A stretch of DNA of 64,000 nt from JABDIP01 sp965227455 (GTDB lineage: Bacteria; Pseudomonadota; Alphaproteobacteria; DSM-16000; Inquilinaceae): contig OZ245752.1 in assembly GCA_965227455.1 (NCBI GenBank), positions 2,294,001-2,358,000 on the forward strand, read 5' to 3'. Position numbers and translations under genes: made by a program. Positions 1 to 9,900 of the stretch are shown here, piece after piece (positions within the stretch are counted from its first letter, which is position 1; each line of letters starts with the position of its first letter). The notes under the pieces are model-generated. The model searched no databases, was not told the DNA's origin, and saw only the letters and a list, made by a program, of their open reading frames with translations.

Positions 1-1016
1 CTTCTCGATGGTCGATTCGAATAGGGCGATGACCGCCGAGGCAACAACCGCCGTCACCAGATTGACCGCCAGCCAGGACATGCGCGAGCGGGTGGTGTTC
101 AGCACGTCGCGATAGATGTCGCCCTCGCTGACGCCGCCCAGTTTCAGCAGATCCTCTTCGGCCTCCTCGTCGATCACCGCGACCACGTCGTCGACGGTAA
201 TCACACCGATCAGCCGGCCGGCCTCGTCGACAACCGGGGCCGAGACCATGCCGTATTGCCGGAACAGGAAAGCCACTTCCTCCTGGTCCAGATCGGCCTT
301 CACCGGATGCACCTCGTCGCTGACCAGGGTCTCGACCTTGACCGAGCGCTTGGAGCGCAGCACCCGGCTCAGCACCGCGGTGCCGACCGGCCGGAACATG
401 GGATCGACCACGAACAGGGCGTAGAAATCGTCCGGCAGGTCGTCGGCGGCGCGCAGATAATCGATGGACTTACCGACGGTCCAGAACATCGGCACCGCGA
501 CGAATTCGCGCTGCATCAGCCGGCCGGCGGAATTCTCCGGGAAGGTCAGGCCTTCCTCGACCAGCATCCGCGCCGCGGCCGGCATGCTGGCCAGGATCTC
601 CTCACGCTCTGCGTCGTCCAGGTCTTCGACCAGGTCCAGCGCATCGTCGCTGTCCAGCTCGACCAGGGCGCCGGCGATCTCTTCTGGATTGAGGCGTTCG
701 AGCACCTGCTCGCGGACATCGTCCTGCAGATGGGTCAGCACTTCGGCGTCGATCTGCAGTTGCGGGCGAATCAGGTCGATGACGGTGTCGCGGTCGTCCT
801 TGTGCAGCCGCTCCAGCAGATCCGCCAGATCGGCGGAATGCAGCGGCGCCAGCTTGCGCTCGACCTTGCGCAAATTGTGCTCGTCCAGCGCCTTTTCGAT
901 CTTGCGGACCAGCTTGTCGGTCAGCCCGATCGCGGGCGGTGCCTCACCGGACGCCGCCTCGGCGACCGCCTCTTTCGGGGTCTCCTCGGGGGCCTCCGGT
1001 GCGAGCACCGGGTCGC

Positions 1017-1020
<4 letters not shown>
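1..1020 (-). CDS. mgtE: Magnesium transporter MgtE (3' end cut by window edge)
   Basis: Inner-membrane Mg2+ channel/transporter. The visible 340 codons hold the cytosolic N domain (MgtE_N helices with LLERLHKDD and LVELDSDDALDLVEDLDD), then two CBS domains that sense Mg2+ (GRLMQREFVAVP, then VVDEAGRLIGVITVDDVV). The last visible residues begin the connecting helix and first membrane segment (SRMSWLAVNLVTAVVASAVIALFE). The remaining transmembrane domain lies beyond position 1. The ATG overlaps the maeB stop as ATGA, so translation is probably coupled to malic enzyme, a Mg2+-dependent enzyme. The start is followed by a low-complexity Ala/Glu-rich stretch of about 30 residues. Family assignment is firm. 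The transport mode is from family knowledge. Confidence 0.95.
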
Positions 1021-3317
<2,297 letters not shown>

Positions 3318-3569
3318 GGCGGCCCCCCTGACGGCGTGGCGGTTCCTTATAGCAGGCTGCCGGGAATGCAAAAGCCCGCGCGGTGCTTGCATCACGGCGC
3401 GTCCGGGATTTGCGGAACCGGGATTCGGAGCCGGACCGTCCTGCACTGCGGCGACCCAACGGCGACGCGGAGCATCATGTCGGATCGAAGGCGTTAGATG
3501 GCAGGGTTCGTGCGGAAGTTACCCGTTCTTTCGAACGGCTCCGGATAGTCTAGATGACTGGGAAAATCG
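3318..3569. other. Intergenic, no gene recognised
   Basis: About 250 bases between the maeB start and the degenerate tRNA-Leu. It must contain the maeB promoter and 5' leader. I see no convincing coding region, repeat or terminator. Short frames on the plus strand read as shadow sequence without family features. Confidence 0.5.
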
Positions 3570-3653
3570 TGCGGTCGAGAAGACTCGAACGTCCACCCTG
3601 TTTCCAGGACGGCGACCTCAACGCTGCGCGTCTACCAATTCCGCCACGACCGC
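3570..3653 (-). pseudogene. Degenerate tRNA-Leu(GAG) copy
   Basis: 84 bases, nearly identical to the intact tRNA-Leu at 5214–5300, with the same acceptor stem (GCGGTCG/CGACCGC), GAG anticodon in loop TTGAGGT and long variable arm. It differs at two stem positions. The anticodon stem reads CAGCG/CGCCG, which gives an A•C mismatch where the other copy has A-T. The T stem reads GGACG/CTTCT, a C•U mismatch where the other copy has A-T. The 3' end lacks encoded CCA (the discriminator A is followed by CGA), whereas the other copy encodes it. Two unpaired stem changes suggest a decaying or non-functional duplicate, although it may still be transcribed. Confidence 0.75.
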
Positions 3654-3710
3654 ACAGCCGGCCGGGTCAGCGCCCCTCCGAGACCGGAAGGGCGCTTGTG
3701 TCGAAGGCCG
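3654..3710. repeat. Duplicated tRNA 5' flank, copy 1
   Basis: This flank matches the sequence beside the intact tRNA-Leu (5301–5365). Both contain a hairpin (AGCGCCC/GGGCGCT at 3669–3696 here) followed on the plus strand by a related block ending near GGGAAT. The homology shows that the duplication took in the tRNA leader as well as the tRNA. The hairpin loop sequences differ while the stem is kept. Confidence 0.6.
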
Positions 3711-3836
3711 GACGGGAATCTGGTGTCAGATGGCAGCCTGCCAATCAAAGAATGACCGATTGACGTTGCCCGAGGCTATTTCTCGGCGGACCGTTTCATA
3801 GTGGTTTTGGATTGACCGACTAGGTCGATATCCGCG

Positions 3837-4316
3837 CTAGTTCTTTGGCGCGCGATAGTCCTCGTGACACCCCCCGCAGGCGCGTCCGAGTCTTCCCATG
3901 GCGCCACCCACAGCCTGCTGGCCATTCCCTGCCACAGCCTGCATCGCTTCGGCAGCCGCCAGAAGCTCCGCGGATTTTTCGCCAACGTCCGGGAAGTTTT
4001 CCCAAATAGCCGGCAGCGCCCGGGTCCCCTCGACGGCAGAATTGTCCGAACCCGGCGCCCAGGCCTGCGGTTGGTGGATCGATGCGGCAAGTACGAGGTT
4101 GGTGGCGGCCCGAGTCGCTGCTTCGGCATCATACTCGGCTTCGCCCTTGGCCATCGCCCCAAGGATACCGATGTTGAAGGCCTGAACCTGCATCAGTGCC
4201 TGACGCGCTTTGATGCCCGCGGCAAACGGGTTGTTGGCATGATTGTCGGCAAGAACGACGCCCGCAGACAGCGAAAAGACCAGACCCGCTGCGACCAGCG
4301 TTTTTTTAACCTTCAT
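3837..4316 (-). CDS. Cytochrome c' (class II cytochrome c), secreted
   Basis: Periplasmic haem protein of the four-helix-bundle cytochrome c' family, associated with nitric oxide binding and detoxification. The 159 residues start with a Sec signal (MKVKKTLVAAGLVFSLSAG, cleavage probably after VVLA). The haem site CGGCH is at residues 147–151 near the C-terminus, as expected for class II. The helical body carries the family pattern (IKARQALMQVQAFNIGILGAM, LPAIWENFPDVGEKSAELL). Start chosen at 4316 because GGAGGA lies about 8 bases upstream; a longer frame to 4355 would bury the signal peptide. It is divergent from a TetR-type gene, which may control it. NO binding is family inference only. Confidence 0.9.
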   Translation of the reverse strand: MKVKKTLVAAGLVFSLSAGVVLADNHANNPFAAGIKARQALMQVQAFNIGILGAMAKGEAEYDAEAATRAATNLVLAASIHQPQAWAPGSDNSAVEGTRALPAIWENFPDVGEKSAELLAAAEAMQAVAGNGQQAVGGAMGRLGRACGGCHEDYRAPKN

Positions 4317-4496
4317 CGACTTTTCCTCCGATTGCAAAACCTGCGGGACACGCATTCAGCCTGCGTTGGACGCACATTCAGATACTCAGGCTGCGGGTGT
4401 CGGGGCATGATCCTGCCCAGGAGAGCTCTTGATGCGACTGCTCGACGGCAACACCCGGATGCCTTCAGAATGAATGCCAGGGAAACTGTAGGACAG

Positions 4497-4514
4497 GTTG
4501 TATCGCTACACAAC
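4497..4514. promoter_or_regulatory. Candidate operator between cytochrome c' and TetR genes
   Basis: An imperfect inverted repeat, GTTGTATCGCTACACAAC, lies 22 bases upstream of the TetR-type start. A second overlapping repeat, ACAACAGATTGTT, sits immediately downstream. TetR-family regulators commonly bind such palindromes in the divergent promoter next to their own gene. The site is seen in the sequence; binding is inference. Confidence 0.4.
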
Positions 4515-4536
4515 AGATTGTTCTATAAGTGGGTGA

Positions 4537-5124
4537 ATGAACCTGCCCGATGACCCTCGTATTATCGCGACGCGCAATCTCGCGCTCGATGCGGCGCAAG
4601 AAATCCTGCAAAGAGACGGGGTATTGGCCGTAACGCATGGAACAGTGAGCAAGGCGACCGGCATTTCGCGGAGCACGCTCTACCGACATTGGTCGAAACT
4701 GGAAGCGTTGCGTAACGATGCCTTCGTGCGCGCGGCGACGTCGCCGAACTTCGCTCCAATGACCAATGGACCGTTGCGCACCGACCTGGCCTGGATAATG
4801 GGCAAGCTCCGGACAGCGCTGACTGAAACGCCCTGGGGTCGCGTGGCGCCACAGGTTATCGCAGCGGCGGCCACGGATGATCAGGCCCGCGCCGTGATCG
4901 AAGGTTTCATGAAAGACCGGATGGCCGGCCTCGAGGATGTCTTCTCCGCGGCTAGAGAACGGGGCGAATTGCACAAGAGCGCACCGGTGCGACAACTGAT
5001 CGAGATGGCGATCGCCGTTCCCTATTTCCGAAAGCTGATTGCGGGATTGCCGCTGGATCAGGAATGGCTCGAGTCACATGTCGATCTGATCCACCGGTTG
5101 GCAACGGAACCACCGATTGAGTGA
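4537..5124 (+). CDS. TetR/AcrR family transcriptional regulator
   Basis: 195-aa DNA-binding repressor-type protein. The N-terminal helix-turn-helix is recognisable at residues about 14–60 (ALDAAQEILQRDGVLAVTHGTVSKATGISRSTLYRHW in order, the last helix being GISRSTLYRHW). The C-terminal helical ligand/dimerisation region (about 75–190) has no recognisable ligand pocket. It is divergent from the cytochrome c' gene, with inverted repeats in between, so autoregulation and control of the cytochrome are plausible. The whole pair sits between the two tRNA-Leu copies. Family is firm; effector and targets are unknown. Confidence 0.88.
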   Translation: MNLPDDPRIIATRNLALDAAQEILQRDGVLAVTHGTVSKATGISRSTLYRHWSKLEALRNDAFVRAATSPNFAPMTNGPLRTDLAWIMGKLRTALTETPWGRVAPQVIAAAATDDQARAVIEGFMKDRMAGLEDVFSAARERGELHKSAPVRQLIEMAIAVPYFRKLIAGLPLDQEWLESHVDLIHRLATEPPIE

Positions 5125-5213
5125 GCCTGGGACCCGACTGCGAAGCAATTGAGTCTGCCGCTAGCGGCTTCGCCCACGCGGAGGACAGGGCTGAATCATT
5201 CTTCTGAAGAGAT

Positions 5214-5300
5214 TGGTGCGGTCGAGAAGACTCGAACTTCCACCCTGTTTCCAGGACAGCGACCTCAACGCTGCGCGTCTACCAATTCCGCCACGACCGC
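5214..5300 (-). tRNA. tRNA-Leu (anticodon GAG)
   Basis: Complete 87-base class II tRNA with CCA encoded. The acceptor stem GCGGTCG pairs with CGACCGC. The D arm contains AATTGGTAGACGC and the anticodon stem CAGCG/CGCTG encloses TTGAGGT with GAG at the centre. A long variable arm is present and the T arm GGAAG-TTCGAGT-CTTCT is paired. All stems close, unlike in the copy at 3570. A promoter-like pair (TTGATA, 17-base spacer, TATTCC) lies upstream on the same strand at 5363–5391, inside the start of lipB. Confidence 0.95.
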
Positions 5301-5365
5301 ACAGTCGCCTGAGTAAGCGCCCCCGAGGAAACCGCTGGGGCGCTTGCGTTGAAGGCCGCAGGGGA
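5301..5365. repeat. Duplicated tRNA 5' flank, copy 2, with 9-bp hairpin
   Basis: The leader between the putative tRNA promoter and the tRNA 5' end. It holds a perfect 9-bp stem, AAGCGCCCC/GGGGCGCTT (5315–5323 with 5337–5345). The copy-1 flank keeps the hairpin with a different loop. The hairpin has no T tract on either strand, so it does not look like a standard intrinsic terminator. A role in tRNA leader processing is possible but unsupported. Confidence 0.5.
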
Positions 5366-5377
5366 ATACCAAATCGC

Positions 5378-6094
5378 ATGACCGTTATCAAGCAATTGGG
5401 CGAGAACCGCAGCGGGAATGAACTGCCCGGTCCCTCGGCCGATCCGGTCGAGTGGCGGATCAGCAACGCGCCGGTGCCCTATGAGGCCGCGGTCGCGGAG
5501 ATGGAGGCCCGGGTCGAGGCAATCCGGGCCGGCACCGCGCCGGAGTTGGTCTGGCTGCTGGAGCACCCGCCGCTCTACACCGCCGGCACCAGCGCCCGGT
5601 CAGAGGACCTGCTCGACCCGGATCGCTTCCCGGTCCACCGTACCGGCCGCGGCGGCGAGTTCACCTATCACGGCCCCGGCCAGCGCGTCGCCTATGTCAT
5701 GCTCGACCTGAAGCGCCGCGGCCCCGATCTGCGCTGCTACGTGCACGATCTGGAAGAATGGCTGATCCGCACACTGGCCCTGTTCAACGTCGTCGGCGAA
5801 CGCCGCGACGGCCGCGTCGGCATCTGGATCGACCGTGGCCGCCATGGCGGCGAGCCGGGCCGGGAAGACAAGATCGCCGCCATCGGCGTGCGGGTCCGCC
5901 GCTGGGTCAGCTTCCACGGCGTGTCGCTGAACGTCGAACCCGACCTGGACCATTTCGCCGGCATCGTACCCTGTGGCATCGCAGGCCACGGGGTAACGTC
6001 GCTGGCGGATCTCGGGCTGCCGGTAACGATGCCGGATGTGGATGCGGCACTCAGGGCGGCGTGGGACGACGTCTTCGGAAAGCGCGAAGCCTAA
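5378..6094 (+). CDS. lipB: Octanoyl-[acyl carrier protein]:protein N-octanoyltransferase LipB
   Basis: Transfers octanoyl from ACP to lipoyl domains, the first step of lipoate synthesis, in the cytosol. The 238-aa product shows the family hallmarks: LEHPPLYTAGTSA (about 61–73), RTGRGGEFTYHGPGQ (88–102), catalytic Lys165 in REDKIAAIGVRVRRW and catalytic Cys199 in IVPCGIAGHGVTSL. Start taken at MTVIKQLG, with AGGGGA 12–13 bases upstream; a frame opening earlier runs across the antisense of the tRNA and is rejected. The first ~20 residues are weakly conserved, so the true start could be a little downstream. It is convergent with the phosphoribosyltransferase gene and 17 bases away from it. Confidence 0.95.
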   Translation: MTVIKQLGENRSGNELPGPSADPVEWRISNAPVPYEAAVAEMEARVEAIRAGTAPELVWLLEHPPLYTAGTSARSEDLLDPDRFPVHRTGRGGEFTYHGPGQRVAYVMLDLKRRGPDLRCYVHDLEEWLIRTLALFNVVGERRDGRVGIWIDRGRHGGEPGREDKIAAIGVRVRRWVSFHGVSLNVEPDLDHFAGIVPCGIAGHGVTSLADLGLPVTMPDVDAALRAAWDDVFGKREA

Positions 6095-6111
6095 TCCAGC
6101 ATTCCCCGGTC

Positions 6112-6789
6112 TCAGGGCTTCTTGCCACCATCGCCCGTCCCGACGGTCGCCTTTTTTGCCGCCTGGCGCAGTACCGCCTTGACCGTCTCGTCGTCAACTT
6201 GGCCGAAATCCAGATAGGCGGAGCTGACGGCGGAGAACCAGTCATTGCGGTCGGCACAGACGACTTCGTCCGCCTGTTCGGCGAGTTTGGCCAGGCTGGC
6301 TGGCGAGCCGATCGGGACGGCGATGACGAGGCGCCGGGGGCCTTGCCGGCGGGCCCAGGCGACCGCCGCCTCCATGGTCGCGCCGGTGGCGATGCCGTCA
6401 TCGACCAGGATGACCGTCTTGTCCCGCAGGTCCTCCTGGATTGCAGGCGTGCCATAGGTCTCACCGCGTTTGCGAAGCGCCTCGCACGCGCGGTCAATGG
6501 CCGGTTGCAGCTGCTCCCGCGACAGGTCCAGCATTCTCAGGGTGGAATCATGTAACAGCACGACTGGATCGGTGGCGCCGGCGACCGCCCCGACCGCGTA
6601 TTCGGGATTGTCGGGGGCGCCGATCTTGCGGACCAGGGCGAGGCCGAGGGGGGCCTTGAGTAGCCTGGCGATCTCGAAAGCGACCGGGACGCCGCCCCTC
6701 GGAAGCGCCAGCAATACCAGGGCCTCGCCTTTCAGGTGGTTCAGGTCCGCCGCCAATCGGCGGCCGGCCTCTGCGCGGTCGGCGAACAT
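6112..6789 (-). CDS. Phosphoribosyltransferase-fold protein
   Basis: 225 aa. A type I phosphoribosyltransferase fold is indicated by the PRPP-loop motif VILVDDGIATGAT at residues 126–138 and by ALPRGGVPVAFEIARLL at 28–44. Substrate unknown: relatives are annotated only as predicted phosphoribosyltransferases and lack purine or pyrimidine specificity motifs. The C-terminal ~20 residues are Lys/Gly-rich. It follows the radical SAM gene on the same strand after 75 bases, so the two are probably co-transcribed. This suggests, but does not show, a link to the AmmeMemoRadiSam function. Confidence 0.85.
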   Translation of the reverse strand: MFADRAEAGRRLAADLNHLKGEALVLLALPRGGVPVAFEIARLLKAPLGLALVRKIGAPDNPEYAVGAVAGATDPVVLLHDSTLRMLDLSREQLQPAIDRACEALRKRGETYGTPAIQEDLRDKTVILVDDGIATGATMEAAVAWARRQGPRRLVIAVPIGSPASLAKLAEQADEVVCADRNDWFSAVSSAYLDFGQVDDETVKAVLRQAAKKATVGTGDGGKKP

Positions 6790-6864
6790 CAGCTCACGGC
6801 ACGGGGCGTGCCGACCACGGGACCACGGTCACTCGGGAAGCCCTGGTGCGTCCGTTGGATGCGC

Positions 6865-7968
6865 TCAGCATTGGGTTTCCTGGATCCGCACGGGCATGCG
6901 GTTGGCGCCCCAGGTTCCCGGGCGGGGATTGAACACGCCGGCACATTCGGCGCCGCAGGCGCTGCAGGTTCCTGCATCGGTGAGGGCCCAGGTTCCCAGC
7001 ACATACCAATCGCGCTCGATCAGCAAAGCACCACAGGCATGGCACCAAGTGCTGCCACCCTCCCGGTCGTGCACATTACCGGTATAGGCATAGCGCACGC
7101 CGTTCTCGCGGGCGATGCGGCGCGCCCGGGTGAGGGTCCCGGCCGGCGTCGACGGCGTATCGAGCATCTTGTAGTCCGGGTGGAAGGCGGTGAAGTGCAA
7201 CGGGACATCCGGGCCGAGATGCCCGACCACCCAGCGCGTCATGGCATCGAGCTCGGAGTCGGAGTCGTTGTGGCCGGGAATCAGCAATGTTGTGATCTCC
7301 AGCCAGCACTCGGTCTCGTGTTTCACATATTCCAGAGTTTCGAGGACCGGGCCCAGATGCGCGCTGCTCAGGCGATGATAGAACTCATCGGTGAAGCCCT
7401 TCAGATCGATATTGGCGGCGTCCATATGGCGGAAGAACTCCGCCCTCGGCTCCGGGCAGATGTAGCCGGCCGTCACCGCCACCGTGCGTATGCCGTGCTG
7501 ATGGCAGGCCTTGGCGACATCGATGGCGTATTCGTGGAAGATCACCGGATCATTGTAGGTGAACGCGACGCTGAGACATCCCAATTCGTCTGCGGTTCGG
7601 GCGATCGCCGCCGGACTTGCCCGATCGGCCAGGATGTCGATCTCCCGCGACTTGCTCATGTCCCAGTTCTGGCAGAACTTGCAGGTCAGGTTGCATCCGG
7701 CGGTGCCGAACGAGAGCACCGGCGTGCCCGGCAGGAAGTGGTTCAGCGGTTTCTTTTCGATCGGGTCGACGCAGAAGCCGCTGGAGCGGCCATAGGTTGT
7801 GAGCACGATCTGCTCGCCATCGCTGGCGCGCACGAAGCACAGGCCCCGCTGACCGGGCCTCAGCTTGCAGTAGCGCGGGCATATGTCGCACTGCACCCGG
7901 CCGTCGTCCAGCCGATGCCAGAAGCGGCCCGGAGTGCCTTCGATGAGGTCGTTTGGAGTGTCCATCAT
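6865..7968 (-). CDS. AmmeMemoRadiSam-system radical SAM enzyme
   Basis: 367 aa. The radical SAM cluster motif CNLTCKFC (Cys92, Cys96, Cys99) follows a family-specific N-terminal Cys set (CDICPRYC at 27–34, GLCFVR at 42–47). A zinc-ribbon-like pair, CHAC and CSAC, lies in the C-terminal ~50 residues. Sequence such as GRSSGFCVDPIEKKPLNHF and AFTYNDPVIFHEYA is typical of the pyruvate-formate-lyase-activase-like group paired with Memo and AMMECR1 proteins. The adjacent divergent gene is Memo-like, which supports the call. Two ATG codons occur in tandem (7968 and 7965); an in-frame extension to 8016 or 8076 is less likely. Reaction not known from sequence. Confidence 0.9.
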   Translation of the reverse strand: MMDTPNDLIEGTPGRFWHRLDDGRVQCDICPRYCKLRPGQRGLCFVRASDGEQIVLTTYGRSSGFCVDPIEKKPLNHFLPGTPVLSFGTAGCNLTCKFCQNWDMSKSREIDILADRASPAAIARTADELGCLSVAFTYNDPVIFHEYAIDVAKACHQHGIRTVAVTAGYICPEPRAEFFRHMDAANIDLKGFTDEFYHRLSSAHLGPVLETLEYVKHETECWLEITTLLIPGHNDSDSELDAMTRWVVGHLGPDVPLHFTAFHPDYKMLDTPSTPAGTLTRARRIARENGVRYAYTGNVHDREGGSTWCHACGALLIERDWYVLGTWALTDAGTCSACGAECAGVFNPRPGTWGANRMPVRIQETQC

Positions 7969-8074
7969 GCCCGTAGGTCTCCGGCCGACCGCACGCGTAT
8001 TCGTGACCTGGATCATGGTCCGCCAATGAGAGCCCTGGCAGGGTAGCCGAACCGATCGCAAGGGACACTGACCC

Positions 8075-8869
8075 ATGTCAGTACGAAGCCCAGCCGTTGC
8101 CGGCCAATTCTACAGCGACAGCGCGGACAGCCTGGCAGCCGAAATCCAGGGATTGATCGCCGATATCGAGGTCCGGGGACCGCCCCCCAAGGCGATGATC
8201 CTGCCCCATGCCGGCTATGCCTTCTCCGGCACGGTCGCCGCGAGTGGCTATGCCCGGTTGCGGTGCGCACGTGATATCGGAATGCGTGTCGTGCTTGTCG
8301 GTCCGTCGCATTATGTGCCGCTGCGCGGATTGGCGGTCAGCGGTGCCGACGCATTCACGACGCCGTTGGGACCGGTCCCGGTGGACCGGCCCACCGTCGA
8401 GCGCCTTCTCATACTGCCGCAGGTGTCCCGCTCTGAGGCGGCGCATGCGCAGGAGCACAGCCTGGAGGTCCATCTGCCATTCCTGCAACAAGTGCTGGAT
8501 TGGTTCTCGATAGTGCCGTTGGTCGTCGGGGATGCGACTGCCGAAGAAGTGGCGGAGGTCCTGGATGTCGTTTGGGGCGGGCCGGAAACCCTGATCTTGG
8601 TCTCGTCCGATCTGAGCCATTTTCACAGCTATGCGACCGCTCAAAGTATGGACGCGGATACGGCATCGGCGATCGAAGCCCTTGCACCCGAGCGGATCGG
8701 AGACGACCAGGCCTGCGGCCGGATTCCGATCAAAGGCCTGCTGACGGCAGCCCGACGGCACGGCCTCGTCGCCCGGACCCTCGACCTGCGCAATTCCGGC
8801 GACACCGCCGGGCCCAAGCGTCAGGTCGTCGGCTACGGGACATTTATTTTCGAGCCCAAGCCTTCCTAG
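8075..8869 (+). CDS. Memo-family protein (AmmeMemoRadiSam system protein B)
   Basis: 264 aa matching the Memo fold, related to the extradiol dioxygenase LigB. It has VAGQFYSDSADSL at the N-terminus, metal-site-like histidines in ILPHAGYAFSG (His45) and VGPSHYVPL (His79), then HAQEHSLEVHLPF, VSSDLSHFHSY and a C-terminal VGYGTFIFEP. The biochemical role in bacteria is unsettled; human MEMO1 has been linked to copper and iron binding and redox signalling. The equivalent loop here reads RNSGDTAG, with no cysteine. It is divergent from the radical SAM gene. An AMMECR1 partner is not in the window. Confidence 0.9.
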   Translation: MSVRSPAVAGQFYSDSADSLAAEIQGLIADIEVRGPPPKAMILPHAGYAFSGTVAASGYARLRCARDIGMRVVLVGPSHYVPLRGLAVSGADAFTTPLGPVPVDRPTVERLLILPQVSRSEAAHAQEHSLEVHLPFLQQVLDWFSIVPLVVGDATAEEVAEVLDVVWGGPETLILVSSDLSHFHSYATAQSMDADTASAIEALAPERIGDDQACGRIPIKGLLTAARRHGLVARTLDLRNSGDTAGPKRQVVGYGTFIFEPKPS

Positions 8870-8914
8870 CAATCTCGCGTGCATCGCGACCGTCCGTCAC
8901 CGGTCGGCGATTGC
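8869..8914. other. Nested inverted repeat after the Memo gene
   Basis: GCAATC (8869–8874) pairs with GATTGC (8909–8914) around an inner stem CGACCG/CGGTCG (8887–8892 with 8901–8906). It sits directly after the stop codon and would fold in RNA. There is no T tract, so it could be a Rho-associated end structure or an operator for clpS rather than an intrinsic terminator. Confidence 0.35.
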
Positions 8915-8989
8915 ATGGGCGGATTGCGACATGCGAAGATTTCGGTCCCGCATCCGCGAAGATCTGGTTACTGAGGGGAACCGGGTCCG

Positions 8990-9295
8990 ATGAGCGATAC
9001 CGACACGAAATCGCGCACCAAGGTGCGGCCGAAGACGCAGCGGCCGCAGCTCTTCAAGGTCATCCTGGTCAATGACGACTACACGCCCAGGGAATTCGTG
9101 GTGACGGTTCTCAAGGCAGTGTTCCGGGTCAGCGAAGACCAGGCCCACCGGATCATGATCACCGCGCATACGCGGGGCGCCTGCGTGGTTGCCGTCTATA
9201 CCAAGGACGTGGCCGAAACCAAGGCATCGGAAGGCACGGAGGCCGGACGCAGCGCGGGATTCCCGCTATTCTTCTCCACCGAGCCGGAGGTCTGA
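8990..9295 (+). CDS. clpS: ATP-dependent Clp protease adaptor ClpS
   Basis: 101-aa adaptor that delivers N-degron substrates to ClpAP. Its core (FKVILVNDDYTPREFVVTVLKAVF, given here in order) contains the family signature NDDYTPREFV; the later helices (SEDQAHRIMITAHTRGACVV) are also present. The N-terminal ~20 residues are a flexible basic tail. The C-terminus ends FPLFFSTEPEV. A GAGGGGA ribosome site is well placed. clpA is not adjacent, unlike in many genomes. Alphaproteobacteria often carry two ClpS paralogues, and which one this is cannot be told here. Confidence 0.93.
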   Translation: MSDTDTKSRTKVRPKTQRPQLFKVILVNDDYTPREFVVTVLKAVFRVSEDQAHRIMITAHTRGACVVAVYTKDVAETKASEGTEAGRSAGFPLFFSTEPEV

Positions 9296-9319
9296 CGCCT
9301 CTCGCCTTCGGATGGGCCG

Positions 9320-9817
9320 CTATGCTGGGCAGATCTGCGGCAGGTTGTTGCTGGCGCGGACCGCGGTGAGCCTCTGGACCAGATCGCGCATCTTCAGCTC
9401 GGCGGATTCCGCGCTACCGATGTCCGGGTCGAGGTCGACCAGCGCCGGATAGAGTGAGCGCGCCTGGGCTTCCTGGCGATTGTCGGTATAGGTCAGGGCC
9501 TGCAGCCAGTTCGAAGCGAGGCCGTACTCCGCAATGCCGCTCTGCGCCGCCTTCGCCGCCTCGGACAACGCGTCGTCGTGCCGGCATTGCACCAACGCCA
9601 CGGCACCGTTGAAATTGTCGTCGCCGACCCGCTGGCGGAATGCGTCGATCTCGGCCTGCTTGGCCGCCGCCAGCTGGCGGTCCTGCTCGGCGCCCGTGAT
9701 CGCGCCGGCGGTTGCTCCCGCCCCCATGCCGACAACCGCACCGCCGACGGCGCCCTCGATGGCCCAACCGCCCCCAAACTCTTCCGACCGACAGTGACGG
9801 ATCGGGACGTCATTCAA
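9320..9817 (-). CDS. Glycine-zipper protein with missing or unusual N-terminus
   Basis: Unrecognised protein of up to 165 aa. Residues about 15–43 form a Gly/Ala zipper (GGGWAIEGAVGGAVVGMG, then AGATAGAITG) typical of outer-membrane-associated lipoproteins. The remainder is helical and TPR-like (DDALSEAAKAAQSGIAEYGLASNWL in order). The only upstream in-frame initiator is TTG at 9817, and the sequence before it encodes no signal peptide or lipobox. An ATG at 9813 is in another frame. The gene therefore looks truncated or frameshifted at its 5' end, or begins internally. It abuts the Sel1 membrane gene divergently. Confidence 0.5.
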   Translation of the reverse strand: MNDVPIRHCRSEEFGGGWAIEGAVGGAVVGMGAGATAGAITGAEQDRQLAAAKQAEIDAFRQRVGDDNFNGAVALVQCRHDDALSEAAKAAQSGIAEYGLASNWLQALTYTDNRQEAQARSLYPALVDLDPDIGSAESAELKMRDLVQRLTAVRASNNLPQICPA

Positions 9818-9900
9818 TTGGAACTTAGGCTTCCGGCACCAAATATCGACACCCCGAACGATACCACCTATACGCGCGAAAGGTTTCTGGTGTAAGATTT

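Noticed and set aside
3570..5300. tRNA-Leu repeats as attachment sites of a mobile island
   Set aside because: No integrase or excision genes are present, and the whole tRNA plus its 5' flank is duplicated rather than only its 3' end. A segmental duplication explains it better.
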